Shown: positions 1-11,896 of the stretch, piece after piece
How positions within the stretch are numbered: position 1 is the stretch's first letter
Layout of the letters: each line of letters starts with the position of its first letter
Assembly (NCBI GenBank): GCA_017163975.1
Contig: JAFFSR010000019.1
Location: 62,001-126,000 of the forward strand
Direction of reading: 5' to 3'
DNA from: Anastatus disparis
Lineage: Eukaryota > Arthropoda > Insecta > Hymenoptera > Eupelmidae
DNA: 64,000 nucleotides
Notes under the pieces: model-generated
What the model was told of the DNA's origin: nothing
The model's database searches: none
The model's input: only the letters and a program-made list of their open reading frames with translations
Position numbers and translations under genes: made by a program

Positions 1-362
1 TTAGAAAAACGCTTTACCGAATTCGAAATATATTATTTCTGAAATCGTACACGAACAAAATATGGTAATTATTCATTGCCAAATTTCTTTCCGTGTATAT
101 GCAGCCGATTCAACAGCGCATCCCCATATGCAGCCGATTGTACTGTGAATTTTTAAATACAATCTATATCACTGCGCATTTTCGTGTACAGTCAATTCAT
201 CAATGCTTTCTAAAATGCATCATGATTTTGAATATTATATCAAATATTATTATATTAGATATCATAATATTTTTATTATATAAATATTTACAATATTATT
301 TATAATATTTCTTTATATACAATGTTTTTTGTATAAATTGTGTCTTGATAATTTTTATTTTC
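1..362. other. AT-rich flank beyond the Helitron L helicase stop
   Basis: No coding region is supported here. The stretch lies downstream of the helicase stop of Helitron copy L (minus strand) and is probably its 3' untranslated end. The motif CAGCCGATT occurs twice near 103-139. I could not place a Helitron-type 3' hairpin or CTRR end with confidence. Confidence 0.4.
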
Positions 363-1668
363 TCAGTTCACTATTGCGCTTTTGCTTAAAAATAATTTTA
401 AATTATTTTTATGTTTTGTCCTTGACAGGGCAACATATAATTGTCCATGACTGAAAACGCGTGATGGCAAATATACACCAACTTTTTCATAAGATTGTCC
501 TTGGGATTTATTAATAGTCATTGCAAAACCTAATCTAATAGGAAACTATTTTCTTTGCACGTTAAAAGGGATATCTTCTTTAGATGAAGATGAAATTATT
601 CTTGGAATAAAAACTAATTTACCTTTGTTTTTTCCACTTGCCAATTCATCTTGGATAGAATATCTTAATAGGTTTTTTACTATTAACCTTGTCCCGTTAC
701 AAAGTCCCTCATTTGCATTAAAATTTATCAAAAGAATTATAATAGCTCCTACTTTTAAATATAATTTATGTGGTGGAAGTCCATTAGGAATTAACGTATT
801 TAAAAATTCTGTAGGTAATATAACATCTAAATTTTTTTTGTTATCATCTTCGGCTGTATCAATACTTAAATATTCAACATAGTCTCCTTCTATTATATTC
901 AAAACGTCGTTATTGATTTGAATAACATCATTATTTTTAGGAGCCAAAATAACTTTATCTATTAGATTTTCACTATTTATTTTTATTTTATTTACAAATA
1001 TTTCTTCGACAAGATGTTCTCTAATGATAAGATTTTCTGGTATAGGACTTAGTTCATTATCATCTTCAAAAAGATTAAGACGTTTTCCTTCTCCGATATC
1101 TAATGACCATTGTTTGAAATTATTATCATTATCTGAAACTCGCAGATTTTCACTTAATGTCGTACGCATAAAATTTTGCCATAATAAACTAAATTTAATC
1201 GAATTTTCTATAATATTAAAACGACTTCCATGTCGAACAATTGGTAATGTTTGCCTTAAATCTCCTGATACAATTACAGTTTTACCACCGAAGGGTTGGT
1301 GTTGTACATCGCATAAATCTTGAAAAAGACGATCAACTGCCTCAAAAGCTTTGGAAGTCACAGATATTTCATCCTTCTGCAGAGTTAGGCTTAACATTAC
1401 ATGTTGTGCAATCTGTTATTTTCAACGGTAGTTTAAATGTTGTATGCACTGTTTTTCCATCAATCAATGAATTCGCTGCTATGCCTGTCCAAGCAACACA
1501 TAAGTAACGTATATTATGATATTCAAAATGAGCTATTAAAACGTTAAGTAAATAACTTATTCCTGTTCTACCTGGTCCATCAATAAAAATACATTTTTGT
1601 TTATTTTGATTTAAACTTTTTATAGTGGAGTCAAATATTTGTCTTTGTTTCTCTTTGAATTATTTTTG
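363..1668 (-). pseudogene. PIF1-like helicase domain of Helitron L (broken)
   Basis: This is the C-terminal superfamily 1 helicase of a Helitron Rep-Hel protein, which would unwind DNA during rolling-circle transposition. The Walker A region near 1560-1600 reads GPGRTGISY, so the usual lysine is isoleucine. The Walker B remnant keeps DEIS, but about 33 bp just upstream are missing compared with copy R. A longer open stretch (546-1397) holds GGKTVIVSGD and the RQTLPIV block. An in-frame TAG at 544-546 replaces a glutamine codon of copy R. Past it the reading continues with the [11 protein letters not shown] and VALSR-type motifs to a natural stop at 363-365. Seen: motifs and breaks. Known: PIF1 family motif order. 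Inferred: inactive. Confidence 0.85.
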
Positions 1669-3364
1669 TTTCCAATTCATTTAGAATATCATCATTATAA
1701 TTTAAAACTGTTTCATCATCATTATCTTCTATGTATGTGCTTATGGTAGGTAAATTAAAATCATTTAAAGAAAATCCATTGATGTGTAAATTATTTTGAA
1801 TAACATTCAATGCCAATATTTTGCCTATATCTTTTTCGTATTAAGGATGATAAAACTTATCTTTATATTTTTCGTATAAATCTTGTGCATTTATGGGATT
1901 ATGAAAAATGCAAATAAAAGCGAATAATTCACAAAGAGCATGAGGGAATTCTGTTGATGATACTTCCTCTAAACATCGGTCCCATTCTTCATCTTCATTA
2001 ATTAATGGTTTAGCTTTAACTGCTTCATAAAACGAAGTATATATTACATTATCAATAGTACGTAAATCTTCAAAAAATGTGGCGCCTTTGACATGTAATA
2101 GTAATAATCTAATAAAATAGCTTTCTCTATCTTTCGGATTTACCAAATACATTCTACTAAGTATTGGTTTCCTTATTTTTTTCCTTTTATTCCACTTTTT
2201 TAGTTTTTCGTCAAATGTATAAAAATGCGGTATATACAAGTAATCTCGAGCTTCTAAATCTTCTCGATTCAATTTGAAATATGCTGTTAATATTGTTCCC
2301 ACATTTTCTGCATGATCGTTTTTTTTTCTTCTTTAAAAAATACATTTTGTTGATTTTCTTCATGGACACTTAGTCTTTTTATAGTATGTGAAATAACATG
2401 TAAAGGATATTCTAATAATCTGTGCATTGCTTCAGGCGGACATAAATATCGTGTATTTATGTATTGTTGTATTTCATCATATTCATATTAAACATTTTCA
2501 TTATTATCATTTTGAAAAGCGTCTTTCTTTTCTGTTTGGAAATCAACATTCACTTCGCGTATTTTAATGTATGCACAATCATGACCTTTATAACAATATT
2601 TAAATAAATATTTAATGCATTGTACAGTGGAACATACTTCTACATTAATATGTGCATTAAATTTTAATTATCATTAAAATTTTTTTTACTTATTAGTAAG
2701 GATTATAAGAAACAACAAATCCATTATCTGCTACTCTTTCTGTAAATTCATTCTTAAAAATTATTTTAACGCCATAATTTTTACGTTTGTATAACGGATA
2801 GCCATTAAATTTAAATTCTGTTGAATCATTAAATTTTTTTGGGAAACTTTTTGTACATTGTTTCGTATTTTCATCCATACATGGACAATTTATATTTTGC
2901 GTACCACAGGGACCGTGTATCATAAATTGCTTAAGAATACTATATAATTTCGGATAAATATCTTTATTTGGGATTTCTGCACTTATTATTTTATCAACTT
3001 TTTCGGGAGTGTTAATTTTATCATTTTTATCTAAGAATAATAACATATGCATATGTGGTAATCCTCGTTTTTGAAATTCAATTACGTAACTATACACAAT
3101 ACATTTTCCAAATATTCCTCTTTTAATTACTAAATCTTTAAATTCTTCCACTTTTTGATGAAATACTTTTGTTACAATATCCGGCCTATCTATTGAATTT
3201 TCATAATTTTTCAAGTTGTAAATTATATCTTTCCAATGTGGATTTTACGTTATAGTTAAAAAAAGGTCAGGTTTACCATGATAATTTACAAGCGTCATCG
3301 AGTTCATGTAATTTTGTTTTATAAATCGTGGACTGACTGTAAAATTTGATGGTAATATGACCAT
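1669..3364 (-). pseudogene. HUH Rep domain and linker of Helitron L (broken)
   Basis: This is the rolling-circle replication initiator part of the Helitron protein, which nicks and joins single strands. The reading begins at an ATG at 3362-3364 placed directly after a TAA stop that is shared with copy R. The open stretch 2693-3214 contains the HUH motif (PHMHMLLFL) and the Cys-rich block ending in FPKKF. It stops near 2693, and the two-tyrosine motif (KYLFKYCYKGHD) follows in another frame near 2590-2620. Open stretches 1841-2302 and 1631-1816 are the Rep-helicase linker. At least three frame breaks make this a pseudogene. Copy R shows the same region intact over 448 codons. Confidence 0.85.
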
Positions 3365-4465
3365 TTATCCAATTTTTGACGATTCTAATTCTTTTTTTTT
3401 ATGTAAATAGTCCATTACTCCTTTGTAAAATCACTTCTTAATATATTTTGATTTTTTCGTATAAGAAATAATCTAGAAGTTTCAACTTTTACAAATGCAT
3501 CAATGATTGCCTGATGAGATATTTTTCCCAATTTGAGGTATGGATTACATTCATTTCTAATACTAAATCTATAATTATAAAATTGCAAATTTGAAATATT
3601 AGTTGTTCCAAATTTACTTTTCATATTTGGCAACCATCCATAACCACCATTAGGATAAATTAGCGGATACGTCATAGGATCTGTATGTTTGCTAATTGTT
3701 GGTATACTAATTGGTCTTTCATACTTAGAGTAAATGACAATATCACGTTCGATAGGAGGAAGATCATCTTTTCCAACATATACTATCGCGACTTCATTAC
3801 AGGTAGGTACATTATATATATTTTTATCCAAAATGTTATTGCGGATAATAGACATTGTAACTGTTCTGGGAGGACAATTGATTTTTGCACATCGTTGTAG
3901 TTCTTCTTTTTCTACTTCATGCATTATTTTATAGGCTTTTGCATAAGGGTTAATGTTTCTTATCAAATTATCTAATTCTTTTAATAATACTAAATTTGTA
4001 TTAAATTTTTTACGTTCAATCCTTGCAATTTCATTATCTAAAACATATAATTGTCCATATTTACGTGCTTCATCTTTATTAGGATGCAAAGCATACACAT
4101 TATGATGAATTTGTCCACATATTTTCATAACTTGTGGTTCTTTACCTGCCAATTTATCAAAATTAGCACCAAAACTTGCGAACGCTAAAGCATTATTGTA
4201 TAATCTTACATTTTGTCGAAAATCAATACTTTCTTTTGTACGTTCGGTTGCTAAAAGTTTTAATCGTTCTGGGTAAGTAGGATTGTCTAACAATTCCACC
4301 TTACCTTTATGACAACAATTAGAGAAATCTTCACTTTTACTATATTCAAAAGCAAAATGCTTTGCATCATAATAAACACATGTATGTGTCATGGAGCCAA
4401 TGTAATTTTCAGATATAACATTTTCATCAAAATATATATTTGCAATACAACCAATGAGTTAAGAA
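3365..4465 (-). pseudogene. Helitron N-terminal zinc-binding domain (copy L)
   Basis: This 325-codon open stretch (3415-4392, continuing to a stop at 3365-3367) matches the N-terminal part of Helitron replicases. That part usually has a CxxC, a following HF and a later CC pair. Here the first pair reads CVYY, so its second cysteine is lost, while NCCHKGKVEL is kept. Conserved blocks in order are YNNALAFAS, QIHHNVYALHPN, YGQLYVLDNE, DPMTYPLIYPNGGYGW and YNYRFSIRNE. The right-hand copy is at 59890-60978 and reads CVYC at the same place. The ORF ends at SKIG-stop, and the Rep ORF starts at the very next codon in the same frame. The domain presumably contacts DNA. That role is inferred from the family. 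Confidence 0.8.
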
Positions 4466-4499
4466 TTACTTTCTTCTGCTAGAACTTTTTCATTCAATT

Positions 4500-5900
4500 C
4501 CTTTAATTTTTTTCCCATTACGTCCTTAATTTTATCATTTTTTTTTGTTTATCATGACATTATCATTGTTATTACAAATATTATTATTGTTATTTTCAAT
4601 ATAATAATCAATGTTTTCAATTTTTAGTCGTTTACACTTTATAAGTAAAGTTTTTAATTGATAACAATCATATTTATATTTTCGCTTCATCTCATCTGTT
4701 GGTTTATTCATTCCAATGTTATAATTAACATGTTGAAATTGGTAAAAATCATTATTCATTTGCGTTTTGTCAATAACATATGAAATTTCTAATTGTTGAT
4801 CATCAATTTTTTCAATTATTTCCATTTCATCATATTCAACATAATGTTCATTTTTTAATTTTCTATAAGTTTTTCTTTTGCGTAATGCTTCTTTTTCACG
4901 TAGCTGTTTCAATTCATCAGTACTTATATTTAAAATTGATTTTACTTTTGCTATTCTATTCTCTTCTAACATTTTTTCATATTCATGTGATTGTTCTTTT
5001 TTTAATTTTATATAAGCTTCGTTCTTTCGTGAAGCCTCACTCGCACGTATTTGTTCCAATTCACCATTACTTTTTTTTTCCTTTGATTCCATTTTGGTTT
5101 TCTTATTTTTTTTTTAACTTTTCTATATATTTATTTGGTTCAAAATATTTTGATTTTATTTAAGCTACTTTCTTACGTAAAGCTTTACTCGCACGTATTT
5201 GTTCCAATTCATGATTACTTTTTTTTTCTTTGGGTTCCATTTTGGTTTTCTTAGTATTTAGTTGGTTCAGAAGCTTTTAATTTTATATAAGCTTCTTTCT
5301 TACGTGAAGCCTCATCAGAACGTATTTGTTCTAATTGATCATTACTTTTCATTTTCTTGAATTCTAATTTCGTTTTCTTAGTATTTTCTAACATTTCTGT
5401 ATATTTATTTGGTTGTTCCATTTTCATTTTTAAATAAGCTTTTTTTTTCGTAAAGCATCATTGACACGTTTTCGTTCTAATTTTTTATTCATTTTTTTTC
5501 CTGCATTTTTCCAATTTTCTGTTTTATTGGATTTTTTTTATATTCATTCGATTTTCCTGTCACCTTTTTCTTAATTAATTTTGTTATACATGAAGATTCC
5601 TTGTTATCTATTTCTTGTAATTTTTTTCTTTCTTGGTTTAATTTAATCTCATCATTCCTAATTTCATCATCGTTATAATTTATGCTAATATCATCTAAAT
5701 CCATTAAATAATCATTTTGTCTTAAAAAATTTTTTTCTGAAGTCATTGTCAATTTCCATTGGAATTATTTCAAGATTAGAATCTTTTGGATTGCAATACA
5801 TTTGCATCATTTTTTTTTGTTCTGCTTATAACTGCATTAGTAATTTTTTTTAAAGAAGTTCAATCTCAGCGTTATTTAAATTTGATGGTATTTTATTTAA
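4500..5900 (-). pseudogene. Lys/Glu-rich repeat region of Helitron L
   Basis: Two open stretches (4535-5092, 185 codons; 5489-5752, 87 codons) and the DNA between them encode very charged protein. A unit of about 35-40 residues recurs: an ELEQ(I/L)RASEA start, a KKEAYIKLK-type middle and a variable Tyr/Glu tail. At DNA level the same unit is visible at about 5020-5090, 5160-5260, 5280-5360 and 5430-5490 even where frames are broken. The sequence would form long helices or coiled coils, and it weakly recalls the STPR-type DNA-binding repeats of insects (inference, low confidence). Copy R has the equivalent region at 58690-59880. I do not recognise a specific function. Confidence 0.6.
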
Positions 5901-6008
5901 GCAAGGTTCATGACAAAAACTTCTTTTTATCATGTCCGGTGGATTATTGTAATTGATAGTTGCATTATTATAATTATGTAAAATTGGAAACATTGTTATT
6001 CGCTGTGT

Positions 6009-6452
6009 TTAAAAAATTTTGAATAAATGTAATCGCATTTGGGGAATATCGTATTTTAAGCAACATGGACATAAATTGTAAAGTACTGAAACAGCAAAAG
6101 CAATTGCAAAAACGCCGCAATCATAACTACTTGTTTGTGATTGTACTGTTTCGAAAACTATGCTTAATTCAGATTTGTTCGGAAATAATTTATTTATACA
6201 GATTTTATGCTCATCTTGTAAATATTTAAGATTGAAGCTGTCATATATATGAATTATTTTATTATTATAATACATACAAATCCAGTGACCACTCTTGAAA
6301 TTTCCAGAAAATAACAATTGTATAAATTGGGTATCAATAGGTACTGAATTAATATATTGCGGTTTTTGAATAAGTAAAGTTGATTGCATATTAAATAAGG
6401 TGCACCGTTTTAAAATATTATTAAATTCTAATATATGATTATCAGTTAACAT
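6009..6452 (-). pseudogene. Ulp1-like cysteine protease (C48 type), Helitron L
   Basis: The 147-codon stretch has the C48 (Ulp1/SENP) catalytic layout. The histidine is in SGHWICMYY, an Asp follows in HIYDSF, and QSQTSSYDCGVFA carries the Gln and the nucleophilic Cys in the usual DCG context. All three catalytic residues are present. Enzymes of this family cleave ubiquitin-like modifiers, and such domains are known passengers of large DNA transposons. The 5' end is damaged. The true start lies near 6890-6900 (reading GLTEENKLIV). A 371 bp MITE separates the first codons from the rest, and a TGA replaces a Gly codon of copy R near 6460. The gene is first in the element's order. The function in transposition is unknown. 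Confidence 0.8.
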
Positions 6453-6487
6453 CGAATTAATTCAACTATACAATCCTTGTCCTTTAA

Positions 6488-6858
6488 GGGGAGACACAAG
6501 TAAAACACACAAAAAATGAGGTTTTTTAGTTTTAACTTTTGATCCGTAGCACCTACAATGTTATCCATGCGTAATGTTGTTCAAAATCATCTAAAGAATC
6601 TATAAAAAAATTTTCAGCTCGAAATATTAAAAACTGTGGGACTAGTTCCATTTTAACGCTTCCTCACTTATCACTGAATCGAGCAGTCGTTAAAATGGAA
6701 CTAGTCCCACAGTTTTTAATATTTCGAGCTGAAAATTTTTTTATAGATTCTTTAGATGATTTTGAACAACATTACGCATGGATAACATTGTAGGTGCTAC
6801 GGATCAAAAGTTAAAACTAAAAAACCTCATTTTTTGTGTGTTTTACTTGTGTCGCCTC
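6488..6858. mobile_element. Palindromic MITE with TTAA target duplication (MITE 1)
   Basis: Two arms of about 170 bp are near-perfect reverse complements around a 29 bp spacer (6659-6687). The ends are TTAAGGGGAGACACAAG and CTTGTGTCGCCTCTTAA. TTAA is present on both sides (6484-6487 and 6859-6862). Helitron copy R has the uninterrupted site with a single TTAA, which proves an insertion. TTAA duplication fits piggyBac-type transposition (known for that superfamily); no transposase is encoded. Confidence 0.9.
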
Positions 6859-7044
6859 TTAACAATTAATTTATTTTCCTCAGTCAGACCCATTATTGAG
6901 AATTAAAATTCTTTAAACACTTTTTATCTACTTTAAATAAAGTTAGAATTGCTTTTATATTGACTTATTTGATTAATTGTATTTTCATACGTTAAAGCTG
7001 AAAAACCAAAAAAAAATTATGAAAAATGCTATGAATTGTCATTA

Positions 7045-7260
7045 TACTGAGAAAAATAGTATAATAAAAATAATTAGAGTTTGTAATAAAAATTACTATA
7101 TTTTATAGGAGAGCTGGGACATTTTCGAATTATATAAAATTTTATTATGTTTGTAACATATATTACTATGGCCATAATAACGTTGGCAACATCGTTTAAG
7201 AAATATAATAATATCTGTGTAGAAAAATTGCTATATTGCATAGTAAAAATGATACTATAG
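7045..7260 (+). repeat. Left terminal repeat of G2
   Basis: It shares ACTGAGAAAAAT, ATTACTATATTTTATAG and GAGAGCTGGGACATTT with the right end of G2 and both ends of G1. Further in it shares GTTGGCAACATCG and AAATTGCTATATT with the right part of G1 (reverse complement, 35620-35790). Confidence 0.75.
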
Positions 7261-8205
7261 TAAAATTTATAAAATATTTTTAAAATATTTTATAGCTAAT
7301 ATTAGAATTAATATTATGCGACTAATAAATTCTATTATAAAAAGAGCAAAAATTGACATCTAAAATACTAAAAATTATGCTATAGTAAAATTTGTATAAT
7401 AATATAAAAATGTTTGCTATATTAAATTAAAGTTATTATTATACATTTTATAAACATACATTTTACTACTGAATATAATGTCTGGTGAAAATTATTTGTG
7501 AAAAATTGTTATTAATTCAATATTATTAATAGATAAGAACAAGTTCTATACATATATAATTAAATACTAAAATATTTAAAATATAGAATGTGTTGCCGTT
7601 CATGGTTTTTCTAAACAATTAACGGTTTTCTTAAGATAACCTATTGCGTCATTATTTTTCAAACTGTTGCACGTTGAACATCGTAATTTTTTGAAACGTG
7701 TATACGAATGTATATAATGCCGCGTAATTAATCAGTATTTCGGATAAGTAAGTACTTATTTATGCTTAAATAACATCGTAGTAATATATTACTTCATAAT
7801 TATAATCGGCATAGGTATTATCGGATGCTACATGTAACATCAAGATCCTGAGAATTACATTGCATTTCAAGACGTTTTGTAAGTATTTATTTATTAATTG
7901 TATATTTATTAGTCATTTATTACACAAAATTATGAATAGTGGAATGATTGCATAATATCAATGAAACATAACCTCACCTAGTGAGTTATTGTTGTGCATG
8001 ATTTAATTTATTTAAAAATAAATAGTATTTTAAATATTAAACAAAATTATGACTAGACAAATAATTGCATATCAATCAAACATAACCTCACCTAGTGAGT
8101 TAATGTTGTGCATGATTTAATTTATTTAAATATAAATAGTATTTTTAAAAAAATTAAATTTCTTCAGGGTGGTCTTTGAATATTATTAATTTGTAAGAGT
8201 GGAAG
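7261..8205. other. Non-coding 5' part of G2
   Basis: No ORF is supported. Many AATATAGTAA-like words continue the terminal region to about 7450. A direct repeat built around AACATAACCTCACCTAG occurs twice, near 7967-8025 and 8083-8135. A promoter for gene A would lie here, but I could not place one. Confidence 0.5.
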
Positions 8206-10595
8206 ATGTCGGTTATGACAGGAATTCAGGAAATGGAGATTTGTATCCAGAACTCGGTTCAACACGTTAGCAGTCATAGTTTAATAAATTTTAGTTTTTT
8301 TTTTAATTTAAATTATATGATAATCATCAATTTTTAGGCAGGACCTTCTGGTGCCCAACAACAAGTTCTCAAACCTCTATCAACTTACAATTCTCTGCCG
8401 TTAAATCAAGACAGCCTTGATTCATCTCATAAGGATCCAAACACATCAGTGCACTTAAACGTAAGACAACAAAATCCTTTTAATAAGGAAAATAACCCTG
8501 TACCGGTAGCAGCCATTGATGCAGTTATTGTAAACCACGAAGACATAATTAATGCAGAGGTGATTGAAAATGCTGCAGCTGATGATGCATTAGATATTCT
8601 TGAGCCACAATTTATAAGTACAGTATGTATATTACACTTTGATTATCAAATTACTTTCAAGCAAATGTATATTTCTAAATATAATAAAAACAATTTTAAG
8701 GGCTTAAAAGGGACTTGAAAAAAAAACTCAATAGGAAAAGAAATTTTTAAGCATTACAACAAATGTCTTGATGAAAAGCGTCCCCTCTCAAGGAATATTA
8801 GGTCAAAACTGACACGCTTGGTTATTCAGCGAGAAAAGGATTGGGCTCTAAGAAATATTACTCCAGATCAAGTTCTTGATAAATTCATGTAAGTTTCAAT
8901 GCATTATGCATTATTATAATTATTATTAAATTACAAAAAGAGCATTTTGTATGTGACAAAAAATAAAAAAAATATAAGAATAATTTTTTATTTGTTTTCA
9001 TATTTGTTTTTAAATTTTTCACAGAATTACTTCAGAAAGATTTAAGATATTATCTGAAGAAATAGTCAGTATTTTTATGTATGAAAATGCTGCTACATAT
9101 TACACTCCTTTCATGCAAATTGGTAAGCAGTTAATTTTGCCATCGGGTAAACTGTGGAATCACTACAACTATGTAAAAGATTGTTTAAAAAAAGCTTCAC
9201 TTCTGGTTTCAAAAAAAGAAATAGCATTGGATTTGGTTATTGTTACTAGAAATGGCAAGTAATATAATATATAATATACAAACATTGAAATGCCATAAAA
9301 TAAATATTTTCTTTTTTTTTGTATAGATAATGAAAAGATAGACTGGCTTAGTTCAAATATCGACCCATGGACTGACGTTTTAGAATATTGGAATGAGACT
9401 TATGCAGTAAGGAGAACGTTGTATTTACTTAATAAAAATTTATCAGTTCAAGATTATTTTGATAAATTCAAATGTTTATCTACACAAGAAGGGAAAGAAT
9501 TAGTAAGGAAAATTGCATTTTATATTTTTAAATTAATCTAATTGAATATTAAACAATAGTCACTATTCGTATTTTATTTTAATTATTAATTTAATAATCT
9601 TATATAATGTATTGAGTATTTATGATCACATCTTTTGCTTTAGTTTGTGTTAGACTTTGCCCAACTTCATCCTAATAAGGAGTACATTGGAGATGATGAG
9701 TGGGAGAAGATACAAAAAATACTAATTACAGAACTTAGTAGAACTGTAGTTAAAAATCCAATAGAATTGGGTTACATTAATAGCTTGAACTCTGGTGATT
9801 TAAGTCAAGGTGCGTATTTATTGTACTATTGGATTTAGCATACTTTTATATGTCATGTGAGAAAATCGCTTTTTCATGTGATTGTGTGTTTCATAACTCG
9901 GATGGTCGCGATTATTGTACCGTCCACAGCCTGAGACAACACAGACTTCTCGTTTCGTTGAATAATATACTCTTATAAGCTAGACAAAAAAATAATTTCA
10001 ATTATTTTAATATTCTTTCAGAAAAACAAAATTTTTTGTTGATGTTTTTATTGCCTCATCTGATTTCACCTAAACGGATTGGAAGAAAAAGAAAAACAGA
10101 CGAAAGAGATTTAAATAATCAATCCCTTACAAAACTATCTCTGGAAGAAAGAAGAGAATCATTTGTTCTTCATGTACAGGTACGATTCTATTAACATATT
10201 TTCATAATTTTTGTATAAAAATAAATATTAATTCATCATTAATATTTTTAAAACAACAGACAGCTGCTGAAATCGAACCAAAACTACAGGATCTCAAAAA
10301 CCGCCTTATAAAAGATAATGCGACGTTTCAGCCGCTTATAGTAGCAGTAGGCACTAGTATTACGCGAATAGAATCTTATTACATTGCTGTAAACAATCAG
10401 CTTTATCAATTAAATGATTGTTTGGAAACTTTTGTATTAGCGCTGAAAATATTTTTTACCTTGGATTGTAACTATCCACAAAATACGCAAACCATTTGGA
10501 TTTTTTTACAAAAAATGTTGTTAAATTTAAATTTACCATCTGATATTATTACTATCCAAATGAAAATTTTATTAGGACTTATTGAGGCTAAATAG
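8206..10595 (+). pseudogene. Gene A of G2: multi-exon protein, unknown function
   Basis: Spliced plus-strand gene. Supported exons with AG/GT borders: 8338-8622, 8701-8888, 9025 to about 9259, 9327-9502, 9644-9809, 10022-10179 and 10260-10595. An upstream ATG at 8206 may start it. Frames join across most introns; the 9259/9327 junction does not join cleanly. The exon at 8701 carries an in-frame TGA (8716-8718). Features of the product: a G-K-E-I-F-x-x-Y block followed by LSRNIRSKLTRLVI, then SGKLWNHYNY, a basic stretch RIGRKRK, and a C-terminal domain with QPLIVAVGTS and LKIFFTLDCNYP. The C-terminal part resembles predicted fish proteins labelled SAM domain-containing 3-like (recollection, unverified). 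It ends 18 nt before gene B and in the same frame. Confidence 0.65.
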
Positions 10596-11232
10596 ATAGT
10601 TCGAGTTTTTAAAATGGTTTTATGTCAGTATTGTCATATGTTATTCGAAGACAAAAGTACATTACATAATCATATAATTGAAATTCATAACGATTTAGAA
10701 AGTTATGAATGTACTTTTGGAAATTGTAATCGTGTCTATTCTTTATTGAACTCTTTTAAAAAACACGTGCGTTCTAAACATAGCGTTGTACCTGTAGAAT
10801 TAGAATATTCTTCCGAAGTTGACAGTAATTTTACAAAATTTCAGCCTTTATCAAACGAAACTAAGTATGAATCGGATAGCGATTTCGATGAGTATTTATA
10901 TAATTTGGAAGAAGAAAATACTATAGATAAAATTAATATTAATTTTAATGACGATCCAGATTTAGTTTCTGATTCAGAAAATTATTTCAAAAATGCTAGT
11001 TATAATATACTGCAAGTTTGCATAATTTAAAAAATATTCCTAGAAAATGTGTTAATGACGTTATTTGCGAAACTGAAAAATTCATTCGAATTACTTCAAA
11101 AATTCTAAAAGATAGTGTTATAAGTCAAGTAGAAAATTCAAATTCACAAAAATTGAACGAAATAAAAAAAGTATTTGATTCTTTTTCTAATTGCTTGACT
11201 ATTGTAAATAGCGAACACAAGTGTTTTACTCA

Positions 11233-11896
11233 CTAGGAGAGTATCAGACCTCCGGATCACGGATTTTGCTCAAACTTTGGGATAAGTTTTAAGATGTCAA
11301 AATATAGAAGGAAACAGAATTTTAGACCCCAACGCTCAATATTTCCCTAGTTACAGGCAATTAAAGAAAATCACTAAAAAAGTTACTAGATTTTCAAACG
11401 CTTACAGTTTCTTAGCATTGATACTTAGGAGCATGAAACTTATTTTAAATGAAAGCTGAGCTCAAATCCTTTCGAAATAGTAGTTATAGCATGTCAAAAT
11501 ATTATTTTTTCCCAAAGTCATAGCGTAATAAACATTAGACCTAATTTCAGCTTTTATTATTAATTAATGTTTTAAAAAGAAAAATAAGGTCCAATATTTA
11601 TCACGCTACAACTTTGGGAAAAAATAATATTTTGACATGCTATAACTACTATTTCGAAAAGATTTGAGCTCAGCTTTCATTTAAAATAAGTTTTAAGCTC
11701 CAAGCTACCAATGCTAAGGAACTACATGCGTTTGAAAATCTAGTAACTTTTTTAGTGGTTTTCTTCAATTGCCTGTAACTAGGGAAATATTGAGCGTTGG
11801 GATCTAAAATTCTGTTTCCTTTCATATTTTGACATTTGAAAACTTATTCCAACGTTTGAGCAAAATCCGTGATCCGGAGATCTGATACTCTCCTAG
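11233..11896. mobile_element. Palindromic MITE E1 (664 bp) inside gene B
   Basis: Ends are CTAGGAGAGTATC in inverted orientation, and the two halves are reverse complements over almost the whole length. TCA is duplicated on both sides (11230-11232, 11897-11899). The reading frame of gene B is continuous when the element and one TCA are removed. A second 664 bp copy is E2 at 24912-25575. The 3 bp TNA duplication suggests PIF/Harbinger-type mobilisation (inference). Confidence 0.9.

Larger units (their letters stand above)
363..7042 (-). mobile_element. Helitron-like element, copy L (decayed)
   Basis: On the minus strand the order is Ulp1-like protease, Lys/Glu-rich repeats, zinc-binding N-terminal domain, HUH Rep, PIF1-like helicase. 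This is the Rep-Hel architecture of Helitrons with an added cysteine protease. The same order occurs on the plus strand at 57780-64000, so the two copies are inverted relative to each other about 51 kb apart. Homology to copy R extends upstream of the protease start to about 7036, where element G2 begins, so G2 truncates or interrupts its 5' end. Copy L carries stops, frameshifts, a roughly 33 bp deletion and a TTAA-flanked MITE, so it cannot encode a working set of proteins. The outer ends are not defined. Confidence 0.85.

Noticed and set aside
625..1507. Plus-strand open stretches opposite the Helitron L helicase
   Set aside because: They are antisense shadows of the helicase frame, as is 63035-63700 in copy R.
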